Positions 1 through 7,199 of a DNA stretch of 44,338 nt are shown piece by piece. Positions within the stretch are counted from its first letter, which is position 1. Each line of letters begins with the position of its first letter. The position numbers were made by a program, and so were the translations under genes. Below the pieces are notes generated by a model that worked only from the letters and a program-made list of their open reading frames with translations, was not told where the DNA came from and made no database searches. This stretch comes from Lachnospiraceae bacterium UBA7729. GTDB taxonomy: Bacteria > Bacillota > Clostridia > Lachnospirales > Lachnospiraceae. The DNA is taken from positions 1 through 44,338 of the forward strand of contig DLFD01000089.1 of the NCBI GenBank assembly GCA_002482005.1, in the 5' to 3' direction.

Positions 1-80
1 GATTATGACCTTTTGACCCTAGCGTCATTGTATTGTACGGCAGGTTCAGACCGCCGTTTTATTGTATGTCCTGTCACGAA

Positions 81-109
81 ATGAGCAGGAGGGGTCTCCT
101 CCCGCTCAT
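81..109 (-). terminator. Probable terminator after pta
   Basis: An inverted repeat with arms ATGAGC/GCTCAT, extended by a GGAGG/CCTCC pairing, lies 20 bp past the pta stop on the minus strand. The U-tract is weak (TTCG), so termination is likely but not certain. The remaining 80 bases to the window edge show no gene. Confidence 0.5.
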
Positions 110-131
110 CTGCGATCTTAAACCTGACGGA

Positions 132-1136
132 TCAGCCCTGCATCTGAGCCTGGACAGCGGTGATGGCGATGACGCCTACGATATCCTCAAAGCTGCATCC
201 TCTGGACAGATCGTTGACCGGAGCTGCGATTCCCTGGCACATCGGGCCGTACGCTTCTGCCTTTGCCAGTCTCTGAACCAGCTTGTAGCCGATGTTTCCT
301 GCATCCAGGTTCGGGAATACGAGGACGTTCGCATGTCCTGCAACCTTGCTGCCCGGTGCCTTGAACTCGCCGACGGACGGAACGATCGCTGCATCAAGCT
401 GCATCTCGCCGTCAAGAGCGATATCCGGGTACTCTTCCTTCGCGATCTTTACAGCTTCCTGGACCTTGGTGACATCGTCATGCTTTGCAGATCCCATGGT
501 GGAGTAGGAAAGCATAGCAACGCGCGGCTCATGTCCGGTCAGTGCCTTGTAGGACTTAGCGGTGGAACCTGCGATCGCAGCCAGTTCCTCAGCGGTCGGA
601 TTCTGATTCAGTCCACAGTCAGCGAATGCAAAGGTCCCGTTATCGCCGTACTCGCAGTTCGGCACATGGATCAGGAAGAATGCGGAAACGAGCTTGGTGC
701 CTGGGGCGGTCTTCAGGATCTGAAGAGACGGACGAAGGGTGTTGGCAGTGGAATGGCATGCACCGGACACAAGTCCGTCAGCGTCGCCCATCTTGACCAT
801 CATGACACCATAGTAGATGTACTGATTGCGAAGGATATCCTCAGCCTGCTCCGGGGTCATGCCCTTCTTCTTTCTGAGTTCGACCAGCTTATCGATATAG
901 CCCTGAAGCTTGTCGCTCTTGTCCGGATCGATAACGGTGGCCTTCGAAAGGTCTACGCCATATTCCTTCGCCTTGTCTGCGACAACGTCTTCCTTGCCGA
1001 TGATTACGATATCAGCGATCCCCTCCTCAATTGCCTTTGCGGCAGCGCGGTAAGTTCTCTCATCTTCGGATTCCGGCAGAACGATCTTCTTCCTGTCCGC
1101 TCTTGCCTTCGCCATGATCTCGTCCATGAATGCCAT
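132..1136 (-). CDS. pta: Phosphate acetyltransferase
   Basis: Converts acetyl-CoA and phosphate to acetyl phosphate and CoA, the step before acetate kinase in acetate-forming fermentation; cytosolic. The 334-residue protein is the short Pta form and matches the family from end to end: N-terminal KKIVLPESEDERT, the central GACHSTANTLRP segment near residue 128, and the SYSTMGSAKHDDV segment near residue 214. The start has a good ribosome binding site (GGAAAGGAG). A promoter at 1231-1259 lets it be expressed apart from the hydrogenase upstream. No ackA is visible in the window. Assignment is secure; the related phosphate butyryltransferase is less likely because the Pta motifs are conserved. 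Confidence 0.95.
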   Translation of the reverse strand: MAFMDEIMAKARADRKKIVLPESEDERTYRAAAKAIEEGIADIVIIGKEDVVADKAKEYGVDLSKATVIDPDKSDKLQGYIDKLVELRKKKGMTPEQAEDILRNQYIYYGVMMVKMGDADGLVSGACHSTANTLRPSLQILKTAPGTKLVSAFFLIHVPNCEYGDNGTFAFADCGLNQNPTAEELAAIAGSTAKSYKALTGHEPRVAMLSYSTMGSAKHDDVTKVQEAVKIAKEEYPDIALDGEMQLDAAIVPSVGEFKAPGSKVAGHANVLVFPNLDAGNIGYKLVQRLAKAEAYGPMCQGIAAPVNDLSRGCSFEDIVGVIAITAVQAQMQG

Positions 1137-1179
1137 AACAAATTGCTCCTTTCCAACACTTCAGTTTCAATGATCCTTC

Positions 1180-1232
1180 AAAATATATGGCGTGCAGCGG
1201 CGGGACGTATCTCTCCGCACACGCCATATTAT
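1180..1232 (-). terminator. Hairpin between hydrogenase and pta
   Basis: Long inverted repeat with arms ATATGGCGTG (1185-1194) and CACGCCATAT (1220-1229), followed on the minus strand by ATTTTG. It can terminate the hydrogenase transcript. Because the pta -10 box at 1231-1236 lies just upstream, the same hairpin would also form the start of the pta 5' leader. Confidence 0.55.
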
Positions 1233-1259
1233 TATAGACTTATCTCCTTTATCGCACAA
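1231..1259 (-). promoter_or_regulatory. Sigma-A-type promoter for pta
   Basis: Minus strand -35 TTGTGC (1259-1254), a 17-bp spacer and a perfect -10 TATAAT (1236-1231). It sits at the very 3' end of the hydrogenase gene region and points to pta. Confidence 0.55.
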
Positions 1260-1264
1260 GTGAC

Positions 1265-2791
1265 TTAGTCTACGTCTTTGGCGATTTTCTTCCCATCCTC
1301 CACAAGTCCGGGCTCGGTCCCCGATGCTCTCGCAAATGGTGCTTCCTTCACTGCCTTGGCAAGCGAAGCCTTGGACTTGTTCACCGGCTGGATCGTGCCG
1401 GCGCCTGCGATACAGCCGCCCGGACATGCCATTCCTTCGAGCAGGTAGCCGTCCAGCTTCCCGGTCTTGGCCAGCTGGATCATCTTCCGGCAGTCCGCCA
1501 GGCCTTCCGCAGCCATGGTCCTGACTTCCATATCCGGTCTGAGTTCCTTCACCCGGTTCACGACCGCCTGGGCGACCCCGCCGGACTGGGCGAAGCCCTC
1601 TCCGTCTCCGGATGCCCTGGATTCCCACGGCTCGCTGTCAAGTTTCGAGAAGTCGATTCCCTTTGCGGTCACAAGTCCCATCAGTTCCTCGAATGTCATG
1701 ACAAAGTCGACGTCCGAACGGATCGTACGTCTCTGTGCTTCCAGCTTCTTTGCCGCACACGGTCCGACAAAGCAGACCTTGCAGTCTTTTCCGAACTTTC
1801 TCTTGATCAGGCGTCCGGTGAAGACCATAGGCGTCAGGGCCATGGAGATGATCTCCGGATGGTCCGGGAACTGCTTCTTCGCCATAGCTGACCATGCCGG
1901 GCAGCAGCTGGTTCCCATGAACGGCTGGGAATCCGGGACAAGCTCCAGGAATTCCTGTGCCTCCTGAAGGGTGCAGAGGTCAGCCCCGATGGAGACCTGA
2001 TAGACATCCTTGAAGCCCAGCGCCTTGAACAGCGGCCTCAGCTTATCGGGCGTACATTTCGGCCCGAACTGGCCCGCGATGGCCGGTGCAACGATCGCAT
2101 AGACCGGACCGTCTGTCTTCATCGCCTTGATGCACTGATAGATCTGCGATTTGCTGGCGATCGCGCCGAACGGGCAGTTCACCTGGCACATGCCGCAGGA
2201 CACACACTTATCGTAATCGATATCCGCCAGTCCATGCTCGTCCGAACGGATGGCGTCCACGCCGCAGGCTTTCCGACAGGGCCGCTCCTGACGGACGATC
2301 GCACCGTACGGACACTCCTTCACGCACCTGCCGCACTTGATGCAGAGGCTTTGGTCGATATGGGATTTATGATCGTAGACTCTGATTGCCTTCTTCGGAC
2401 ATACCTCCTGACACGGATGGCCAAGACATCCCTGGCAGATGTCCGTCACATGGATCACATTGTCCGGGCAGGCGTTGCAGGCGAACTTGATGACATTGAT
2501 GAGCGGCGGTTCATAGTAGCGCTCCGGCTTTGCCGCTGCCTCAACGCCCTTTGAGACCGGCTGGTTCTCGTTGGCGCGATGCGGGCTCAGCCCGACCGCA
2601 AGACGGATCCTCTGTCTTACGACTGCTCTTTCGAGAAAGACGCTGTCGCGGAATGTTCCGTACTCTCCCGGGATGATTTTGTACGGCAGATCATTGAACG
2701 CTTCGTAGGGAGCATCTTCATAGGCAAGTCTTGCCACTTCCGCAAACACCTGCCTGCGAAGATTATTGAGCGACGTGTAAGTACCCTTCAT
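1265..2791 (-). CDS. Monomeric [FeFe] hydrogenase with ferredoxin-type domains
   Basis: Catalyses reversible proton reduction with electrons from ferredoxin-type carriers in fermentation. In the 508 residues the N-terminal half carries cysteine clusters for several 4Fe-4S centres: an unusual CNACPDN...CQGCLGHPC set, then CIKCGRCVKECP and CVSCGMCQVNCP. The H-cluster half has all three signature loops: TSCCPAW near residue 294, GPCAAKKLE near 345 and EGMACPGGC near 453. The layout fits the group B hydrogenases of clostridia rather than classical CpI, so the physiological direction is inferred. The start has an AGGAGG site. Upstream lie two tandem palindromic repeats and a candidate small RNA, so the gene may have a long or separately transcribed leader. 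Confidence 0.9.
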   Translation of the reverse strand: MKGTYTSLNNLRRQVFAEVARLAYEDAPYEAFNDLPYKIIPGEYGTFRDSVFLERAVVRQRIRLAVGLSPHRANENQPVSKGVEAAAKPERYYEPPLINVIKFACNACPDNVIHVTDICQGCLGHPCQEVCPKKAIRVYDHKSHIDQSLCIKCGRCVKECPYGAIVRQERPCRKACGVDAIRSDEHGLADIDYDKCVSCGMCQVNCPFGAIASKSQIYQCIKAMKTDGPVYAIVAPAIAGQFGPKCTPDKLRPLFKALGFKDVYQVSIGADLCTLQEAQEFLELVPDSQPFMGTSCCPAWSAMAKKQFPDHPEIISMALTPMVFTGRLIKRKFGKDCKVCFVGPCAAKKLEAQRRTIRSDVDFVMTFEELMGLVTAKGIDFSKLDSEPWESRASGDGEGFAQSGGVAQAVVNRVKELRPDMEVRTMAAEGLADCRKMIQLAKTGKLDGYLLEGMACPGGCIAGAGTIQPVNKSKASLAKAVKEAPFARASGTEPGLVEDGKKIAKDVD

Positions 2792-2822
2792 ACCTTCGTT
2801 CCTCCTGGAGAAATTTTATTTC

Positions 2823-2867
2823 ATACAAAAAGCCCGCCGCCGGCGGCCTTTTTTGCATACTTTGGGA
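2823..2867 (+). repeat. Two-hairpin palindromic repeat, copy A1
   Basis: First unit of a tandem pair. An A-tract, a GC stem with a triplet loop and a T-tract form a bidirectional terminator-like hairpin, followed by a GCATACTTTGGGAT tail. It belongs to a family found at five loci in this window. Confidence 0.85.
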
Positions 2868-2913
2868 TATACAAAAAGCCTGCCACTGGCAGCCTTTTTG
2901 CATACATTGGTAT
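2868..2913 (+). repeat. Two-hairpin palindromic repeat, copy A2
   Basis: Second unit of the tandem pair, in the same orientation. Stem GCCTGCC-ACT-GGCAGCC is flanked by AAAAA/TTTTT. The tail ATAC-ATTG-GTAT is a compensated version of the ATCC-TATG-GGAT small hairpin seen in other copies. Confidence 0.85.
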
Positions 2914-2917
2914 AAAG

Positions 2918-3071
2918 ACGGAGCCGCTGCCGGATGACCGGTGCGGCTCCAGTTCCAGAATGATTGCTTTATGTCTCAGCCCATTGAAGCCCCGTGCTTG
3001 GCGCACTGTCGGTCTTCCGGGGCCTCTGACCCGGAAAAACTGTGAAATTCCTATCCTGTCTCTTTCTGGAT
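2918..3071 (-). ncRNA. Candidate structured small RNA with own promoter and terminator
   Basis: Downstream of a strong promoter (3078-3106) the predicted transcript begins near 3071 with AUCCAGAA. Its CCAGAA (3069-3064) can pair with UUCUGG (2960-2955), closing a roughly 110-nt structure. Inside are a hairpin UUCCGGG/CCCGGAA (3036-3015) and a GUGC-GCCAA-GCAC hairpin (3005-2994). It ends in a strong stem GGAGCCGC/GCGGCUCC (2950-2920) followed by GUCUUUAUA. No good ORF lies inside. I do not recognise the family; 6S-like RNA, a leader of the hydrogenase gene, or another class is possible. The call rests on layout and pairing only. Confidence 0.45.
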
Positions 3072-3077
3072 AATATT

Positions 3078-3106
3078 ATTTTAATCTAATTTGCACGAAT
3101 TATCAA
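3078..3106 (-). promoter_or_regulatory. Sigma-A-type promoter upstream of candidate RNA/hydrogenase
   Basis: Minus strand -35 TTGATA (3106-3101), exactly 17 bp, -10 TAAAAT (3083-3078). It points toward the candidate RNA at 2918-3071 and the hydrogenase gene starting at 2791. Confidence 0.65.
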
Positions 3107-3319
3107 TCTGTAAAGGCCGGATTTTCATGATTTCGCGCAAATTTTCTGTAAAGTTTTTCCGCAGACTTTTTCTGTTTTTACCGAAAATCACATTTTTCCC
3201 CAGGAAGCGGCAGCTTATGGTAAGATTCGGAAGGACAGAGAATGGAAATTTCATTTCAGGGGATGCGTCACATCACCATACTGCGGTGCATGCCGGATAT
3301 TCGAGGGAGACAGCGGATC

Positions 3320-4759
3320 ATGAGAACGGTCGGTATCATAGCAGAATACAATCCTTTCCACAGTGGACATTCCTATCAGATCCACAGGGCAAGAGAGCTC
3401 TCCGGCGCCGACTATGTGGTCGTCGTCATGAGCCCGGATTTCGTCCAGCGCGGTTCCTGTGCCATCCTGGACAAATGGTCCAGAGCCCGTATGGCTCTCT
3501 TCGGCGGAGCTGACCTTGTCCTCGAGATGCCTGTCGCGTTCGCTTCCGCCAGCGCGGAGTACTTTGCAGAAGGAGGTGTCTTCCTGCTCTCCGCCCTGAA
3601 TGCGGTGGACTATCTTTCGTTCGGATGCGAGGCGAAAGATACGGACGCCCTGATGGACGCAGCCGCCTTCTTTGAAAAGATCCGCGGGCGGGAGCCGGAA
3701 GGCTACAGCAGGATCCTGCAGGCAAAACTGAAAGAAGGGATGACATACCCGAAGGCAAGAGCGGAAGCCTATCTGGCTTACCGGAATCTGTCCTCTGTCT
3801 CTGATCTGCTCTCCCTCCCCAACAATATTCTTGCGATCGAATATCAAAAGGCTGCCCTGCATCTAGGAAGCGGTCTGAAGATGCTCCCGGTAAAGAGGCT
3901 TGGAGAAGGCTACCACTCTTCCGCTGTCCCTGCCGGGGCTCCGGAAGGCTTTCTGCCCCGCGCAGATCCATCCTTGGATGCACAGCCCGGCTATCCGGCT
4001 GACACGGATCCATCCTTGGATGCACAGCCCGGCTATCTCTCGGCTGAAACGATCCGACACATCCTTAGGGAAGGAAGGCAGCTTCCTGGGTCTGCCCTTC
4101 CCGAAGCCAGCAGAAAGCTGCTGCTTGACGCCGCATCCAGGGGAGAGCTTCTGTCTGATGATGATCTCGGTCTCCTGCTGCAGATGCGTCTCACCGAGCT
4201 CGCCAGCCAGGAAGCCGGGGATCTGACCCCGTCTGTCGGCATCTGCAGTCTCTCCGACTTTCTCGACGTCACTCCGGATCTGGAGAACCGGATCCGCAGC
4301 TGTCTCGATGAATACCATTCCTTCGAACAGTTTGTATCGCTTGTCCGGACGAAGCAGATGACGGAGACAAGGATCCGGAGAGCCCTTCTGCACATCCTGC
4401 TCGGGATCACAAAAGACGAGACGGAACGCTGCCGCAGGGACCTTCAGGCAGGCTGTCATGAAGAAGGACTGGCCGGCGATCAGGCTCAGCGGCCAGGCTA
4501 TGCCAGAGTTCTCGGCTTCCGCAGATCTGCCGGTCCTCTGCTGAAAAAGATCCGGAAAGGCTCCTCAGTCCCGCTCGTGACGAATGTGCCCGACGCCCTG
4601 CACCGGTCCGCGAAAGACGGCTTATGCCTCCTTGCCCCGGAAGCTGTTGTTATGCTGCGCCGCACCCTCTACTCTTCCAGGATCTACAATATGGCTCTGC
4701 AGAATAAAACAGGCTGCCAGCCGGTATCGGAATACCGGAGACAGCCAGTTATCATATGA
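3320..4759 (+). CDS. tmcAL: tRNA(Met) cytidine acetate ligase (TmcAL, YlbM family)
   Basis: Makes N4-acetylcytidine at the wobble base of elongator tRNA-Met from acetate and ATP. The nucleotidylyltransferase motif IAEYNPFHSGH begins at residue 6, and MSPDFVQRG follows. The ATG at 3320 is preferred over the in-frame ATG at 3242 because the family begins with MRTVGIIAEYNPF and a GGAGA site stands 9 bases upstream. At 479 residues it is longer than the usual 400 or so. Part of the excess is an insertion with two copies of DPSLDAQPGY (3965-3994 and 4007-4036) just before the conserved SAETIRHIL segment. It is a plus-strand gene between minus-strand neighbours, so it is probably a single-gene unit. 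Confidence 0.9.
   Translation: MRTVGIIAEYNPFHSGHSYQIHRARELSGADYVVVVMSPDFVQRGSCAILDKWSRARMALFGGADLVLEMPVAFASASAEYFAEGGVFLLSALNAVDYLSFGCEAKDTDALMDAAAFFEKIRGREPEGYSRILQAKLKEGMTYPKARAEAYLAYRNLSSVSDLLSLPNNILAIEYQKAALHLGSGLKMLPVKRLGEGYHSSAVPAGAPEGFLPRADPSLDAQPGYPADTDPSLDAQPGYLSAETIRHILREGRQLPGSALPEASRKLLLDAASRGELLSDDDLGLLLQMRLTELASQEAGDLTPSVGICSLSDFLDVTPDLENRIRSCLDEYHSFEQFVSLVRTKQMTETRIRRALLHILLGITKDETERCRRDLQAGCHEEGLAGDQAQRPGYARVLGFRRSAGPLLKKIRKGSSVPLVTNVPDALHRSAKDGLCLLAPEAVVMLRRTLYSSRIYNMALQNKTGCQPVSEYRRQPVII
3965..4036 (+). repeat. In-frame 30-bp direct duplication inside tmcAL
   Basis: Two identical 30-bp copies (3965-3994 and 4007-4036), 42 bp apart in register, encode DPSLDAQPGY twice with a PADT linker. 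The period is a multiple of three, so the reading frame is kept. Confidence 0.9.
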
Positions 4760-4772
4760 TCGATACCAGGTC

Positions 4773-5450
4773 CTATTTTCTTCTGCCGGAAGTTACTTTC
4801 GGCAGGTTCCACCTGAATCTCACCGCCAGGCAGCGGATCAGGACGACCGAGAAGGAGCCGGCCAGGATCGACAAGTTGGCGTCTGCCCGGTACCTGAGCA
4901 GAATGGCCATGACAAGAGCGCCGGCGATGGACGCGCTCGCATAGACATTCCGGACCAGGATCGCGGGCATCTGGTTCGCCAGAAGATCGCGCAGGACTCC
5001 CCCGCCGACTCCCGTCATGACGCCCAGGTAAGTCAGAAGAAAGACATTTTTAAACTCACCGACGTAAAGTCCGGCATAGACTCCGTCCACGGAAAATGCG
5101 GCAAGCCCCAGCGTGTCAAACCAGAAGAATACTCTGGCATACACCCTGACCATATTGTCAGGGATCGCAACCTTCTTTCTCGCCTTGATATAGAAAAAGA
5201 CAAAACAGACGTTGGCAGTGATGACCGAGATCACGACATAGAAGGGATTCCGGAACATGACCGGGGGAAACTTGCCGATCATGATATCCCGGATCATCCC
5301 TCCGCCCGTAGCGGTCACGATCGCCAGTATATTGATCCCGAATATATCCATGTCTCTCTCGATCGCGAGCACTGCTCCCGAAAGGGCGAATGCGATCGTT
5401 CCGATGACATCCATCACAAGGATAAACAGTGCAGTCTGCTGCATCTCCAT
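4773..5450 (-). CDS. TRIC family (YicG/UPF0126) membrane channel protein
   Basis: Polytopic membrane protein of the trimeric intracellular cation channel family; bacterial members conduct monovalent cations, but the physiological role is often unclear. About seven hydrophobic segments are seen, with the duplicated family signature: GGGMIRD in the first half and GVGGGVLRD in the second. An ATG at 5450 with GGAG eight bases upstream is preferred to the in-frame GTG at 5471, giving about 225 residues, the normal family length. The gene converges on tmcAL with only 13 bp between the stops. No partner gene suggests a specific substrate. Confidence 0.88.
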   Translation of the reverse strand: MEMQQTALFILVMDVIGTIAFALSGAVLAIERDMDIFGINILAIVTATGGGMIRDIMIGKFPPVMFRNPFYVVISVITANVCFVFFYIKARKKVAIPDNMVRVYARVFFWFDTLGLAAFSVDGVYAGLYVGEFKNVFLLTYLGVMTGVGGGVLRDLLANQMPAILVRNVYASASIAGALVMAILLRYRADANLSILAGSFSVVLIRCLAVRFRWNLPKVTSGRRK

Positions 5451-5574
5451 ATGCTCATCTCCAGGTTTCACCGATCAGATTTTCCGAGGCATCCTCAGCT
5501 CTTCAGATATCCGGACATTCATGCATTCATGAAATACCGTGCTGCAGAAGCCAAACAGCATTATATCACAAATC

Positions 5575-5603
5575 TTTACTTTTATGCGTATTGTGTGTAT
5601 GAT
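5575..5603 (+). promoter_or_regulatory. Promoter for orphan hicB
   Basis: -35 TTTACT (5575-5580), 17-bp spacer, -10 TATGAT (5598-5603), ending 23 bp before the start codon at 5627. Confidence 0.5.
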
Positions 5604-5626
5604 TAGAGGGATTGGAGGAAACAACC

Positions 5627-6034
5627 ATGAAACTGATCTATCCGGCAATCTTTACCCCATATCGCACCGGAGATGGCTATGAAGTATCTGTTCCAGATCT
5701 CTCCGGATGTGTCGCAGACGGCACCACGCTTGAGGAAGCTATGGACAATATCTGCGATGAGGCAGCCAGATATATCCTGATCCATATGGAATCCGGCGAC
5801 CAGGTCCCGAAGGCATCCGGGTATCATGACATTCATCCTCATGATCCTGATTCTTTCGTAAGTCTGATCATGCTCGATATGGGTGCCTATTCCGATTCCC
5901 ATGCACTGAAATCTGTTCGCAAGAACATCACGATCCCTGCCTGGCTCAACGCCTACGGAGAAGCCCGGGATGTCAATTTCTCCCGTCTTCTGCAGGATGC
6001 GCTGCTTGGACTGACCCAGACCCCGGACGACTGA
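5627..6034 (+). CDS. Orphan HicB-family antitoxin-like protein
   Basis: HicB proteins neutralise the HicA mRNA interferase and repress their own operon. This 135-residue protein has the HicB layout: an N-terminal partial RNase-H-like fold (MKLIYPAIFTP, then the VSVPDLSGCVADG signature) and a C-terminal DNA-binding part (VRKNITIPAWLNAYG, FSRLLQDAL). The ATG at 5627 follows a GGAGGAA site by 6 bases; the in-frame ATG at 5612 lacks one. No hicA is seen beside it. It is clearly a paralogue of the HicB at 7430-7834, sharing the VPDL-GC and VRKN-(I/V)-(T/S)-IPAW segments. It could be a solitary regulator, an antidote against other HicA toxins, or a remnant. Confidence 0.8.
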   Translation: MKLIYPAIFTPYRTGDGYEVSVPDLSGCVADGTTLEEAMDNICDEAARYILIHMESGDQVPKASGYHDIHPHDPDSFVSLIMLDMGAYSDSHALKSVRKNITIPAWLNAYGEARDVNFSRLLQDALLGLTQTPDD

Positions 6035-6102
6035 CCGGCAAAGCTTTCCTGGCTTTCGGCACTTCTTTCATCGCTTCGGAAGCGCCGAAACGTGATTTGC
6101 AA

Positions 6103-6131
6103 TTGTCAGCCTTCGGATGATGTGTTAAGAT
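6103..6131 (+). promoter_or_regulatory. tRNA-Leu promoter
   Basis: -35 TTGTCA (6103-6108), 17 bp, -10 TAAGAT (6126-6131), ending 23 bp before the mature tRNA 5' end. Confidence 0.6.
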
Positions 6132-6154
6132 AATGATTACATTCTTCTAGACAT

Positions 6155-6237
6155 GCCGGTGTGTCGGAATGGCAGACGAAGCAGACTCAAAATCTGCGGC
6201 AGGCAACTGCGTGCGGGTTCAAGTCCCGCCACCGGCA
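6155..6237 (+). tRNA. tRNA-Leu (anticodon CAA)
   Basis: Class II tRNA. Acceptor GCCGGTG pairs with CACCGGC; the anticodon stem GCAGA/TCTGC encloses loop CTCAAAA, giving anticodon CAA. A long variable arm (GCAG/CTGC) and a T arm GCGGG-TTCAAGT-CCCGC follow, then discriminator A. CCA is not encoded. It decodes UUG. tRNA-Leu genes are common attachment sites, which fits the mobile-element debris downstream. Confidence 0.95.
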
Positions 6238-6256
6238 TGATGGCTGAAATGCCGAT

Positions 6257-6305
6257 AAACGCTGGATCCCTTGATTTTAAAGGATTTCCTGCGTTTTTCT
6301 TTTCG
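6257..6305 (+). terminator. Probable tRNA-Leu terminator
   Basis: AAACGC (6257-6262) pairs with GCGTTT (6291-6296), with an inner ATCC/GGAT pairing, and the transcript runs into TTTTTCTTTT. Confidence 0.55.
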
Positions 6306-6351
6306 CTCAGATGTGCGAGATTTTGAACATTTGAATGAGTTTTCAGAAAGC

Positions 6352-6373
6352 AAACTGTACCTAAACTGTACCT
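6352..6373 (+). repeat. Perfect 11-bp tandem repeat
   Basis: AAACTGTACCT occurs twice head to tail (6352-6362 and 6363-6373), between tRNA-Leu and the phage-gene remnant. It may be recombinase arm or attachment-site debris; no function is proven. Confidence 0.7.
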
Positions 6374-6384
6374 GACAGGGCAAC

Positions 6385-6416
6385 AAAAAAGAGCCGGAGG
6401 AATCATCCCCCGGCTC
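6385..6416 (-). terminator. Terminator after the phage-like gene
   Basis: GAGCCGG (6391-6397) pairs with CCGGCTC (6410-6416); on the minus strand a run of six T (6390-6385) follows. It lies about 65 bp after the stop codon at 6482. Confidence 0.8.
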
Positions 6417-6481
6417 AGCGCACGTTAATACAGATATTGTGACCTCTAAAGGTCACCAGTCCATAGGCATCACACCTCCTT

Positions 6482-6844
6482 TTACTGATTGAGTGACCTG
6501 CTGAACCAGCTCGCGAACATATCCGCGGCTGATTCCGGTTTTGCGTTCTGCTGTGTCCTTCCGCCGTCTCCGACGTCCGGATAAGCATTTGCTCCTGCAT
6601 ATTTTCTGATGGCTTCCGCCTGTGCCTTGCAGGAATCTTCGTCTGTTCCGCTCAGCAGCTCCGCCGGTACTCCGGTCTCCTTAGACACTTTCTCACGGAC
6701 CCCGCGGATCTTCTCCGCGTTCTTCATCGCGTCCAGTTCCTTCTGGAGGGATGCGGCTTTGTCTGTAGCCTTCTGGAGCTCCGTCTTCTGGGCTTCCTCC
6801 TGCTACTGGATGTTCGGTTCCTGATTCACAGTTTCTGTTGCCAT
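6482..6844 (-). pseudogene. Phage scaffold-like gene with in-frame amber stop
   Basis: From an ATG at 6844 with a perfect GGAGGT site 7 bases upstream, the frame reads MATETVNQEPNIQ, then TAG at 6805-6803 (codon 14), then continues open through QEEAQKTELQKATDKAASLQ to a stop at 6482, 120 codons in all. The charged coiled-coil N-terminus and a C-terminal part with PAELLSGTDEDSCKAQAEAI and ADMFASWFSRSLNQ resemble small phage capsid-scaffold proteins (DUF4355-like; family call from memory). The TAG probably replaced a CAG glutamine codon. Translation could restart at an internal ATG at 6727, giving 81 residues. No other phage structural gene is nearby, so it is an isolated remnant unless the amber codon is suppressed. 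Confidence 0.6.
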
Positions 6845-6894
6845 TGTCTATACCTCCGCTATGCGTAATTTCCGCGTTTATGGCACGCGTTGCC

Positions 6895-6940
6895 ATGCAA
6901 AAAGCCCGCCACCGGCGGCCTTTTTGCATCCTATGGGAAT
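6895..6940 (+). repeat. Two-hairpin palindromic repeat, copy B
   Basis: ATGCAAAAAGCCCGCC-ACC-GGCGGCCTTTTTGCAT followed by the tail CCTATGGGAAT. It lies just upstream of the phage-like gene, between it and the minus-strand terminator at 6941-6966. Confidence 0.85.
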
Positions 6941-6966
6941 AAAAAAGCACCCCCGAAAGGATGCTT
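6941..6966 (-). terminator. Minus-strand terminator without an obvious gene
   Basis: On the minus strand AGCATCC-TTTCG-GGGGTGCT ends in six T. The region it would serve (about 6967-7156) holds only two very short overlapping minus-strand frames: one of 28 codons from an ATG at about 7156, and one of 19 codons from an ATG at about 7086 with an AGGAAGG site. I do not recognise either. Confidence 0.55.
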
Positions 6967-7132
6967 GATTACCAATATTAAATTCTGCTTCCGTCAGATA
7001 GAAAATGAGAATACATTCTCGTGCAGGTTCAATGTCTTTCAATTTCAACCATATATCGTAGATTGTCAATTATTTCGTCAATGGCCATGCTGTTTTCCTT
7101 CCTGCGCGGATGCGCTTCAATAAATTAAGTAT

Positions 7133-7178
7133 TTTTGTGTATTCCTCTATTGACATATTACACACTTTTGTGCATATT
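7133..7178 (+). promoter_or_regulatory. hicAB promoter and probable HicB operator
   Basis: -35 TTGACA (7150-7155), 17-bp spacer, -10 CATATT (7173-7178). Direct repeats TTTTGTGTAT (7133-7142) and TTTTGTGCAT (7166-7175) are 33 bp apart, three helical turns. A small palindrome CACA-CTTT-TGTG (7161-7172) lies between the boxes. This is the expected position for autorepression by HicB; the operator itself is inferred. Confidence 0.55.
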
Positions 7179-7199
7179 GAAATCAGAAAGGAGATGAAG

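Noticed and set aside
2918..3071. TPP riboswitch, because of a GGGCUGAGAC segment
   Set aside because: The second conserved half of the TPP aptamer is missing and the downstream gene is a hydrogenase.
2918..3071. Bacterial SRP RNA, because of a GGUCAG...CCGGAAG resemblance
   Set aside because: The conserved apical loop and symmetric internal loop sequence are not reproduced.
4711..4745. Terminator at the end of tmcAL
   Set aside because: A good inverted repeat overlaps the coding end but there is no U-tract on either strand.
6137..6406. Minus-strand ORF across the tRNA-Leu
   Set aside because: The tRNA is unambiguous; this frame is the well-known spurious antisense-tRNA translation.
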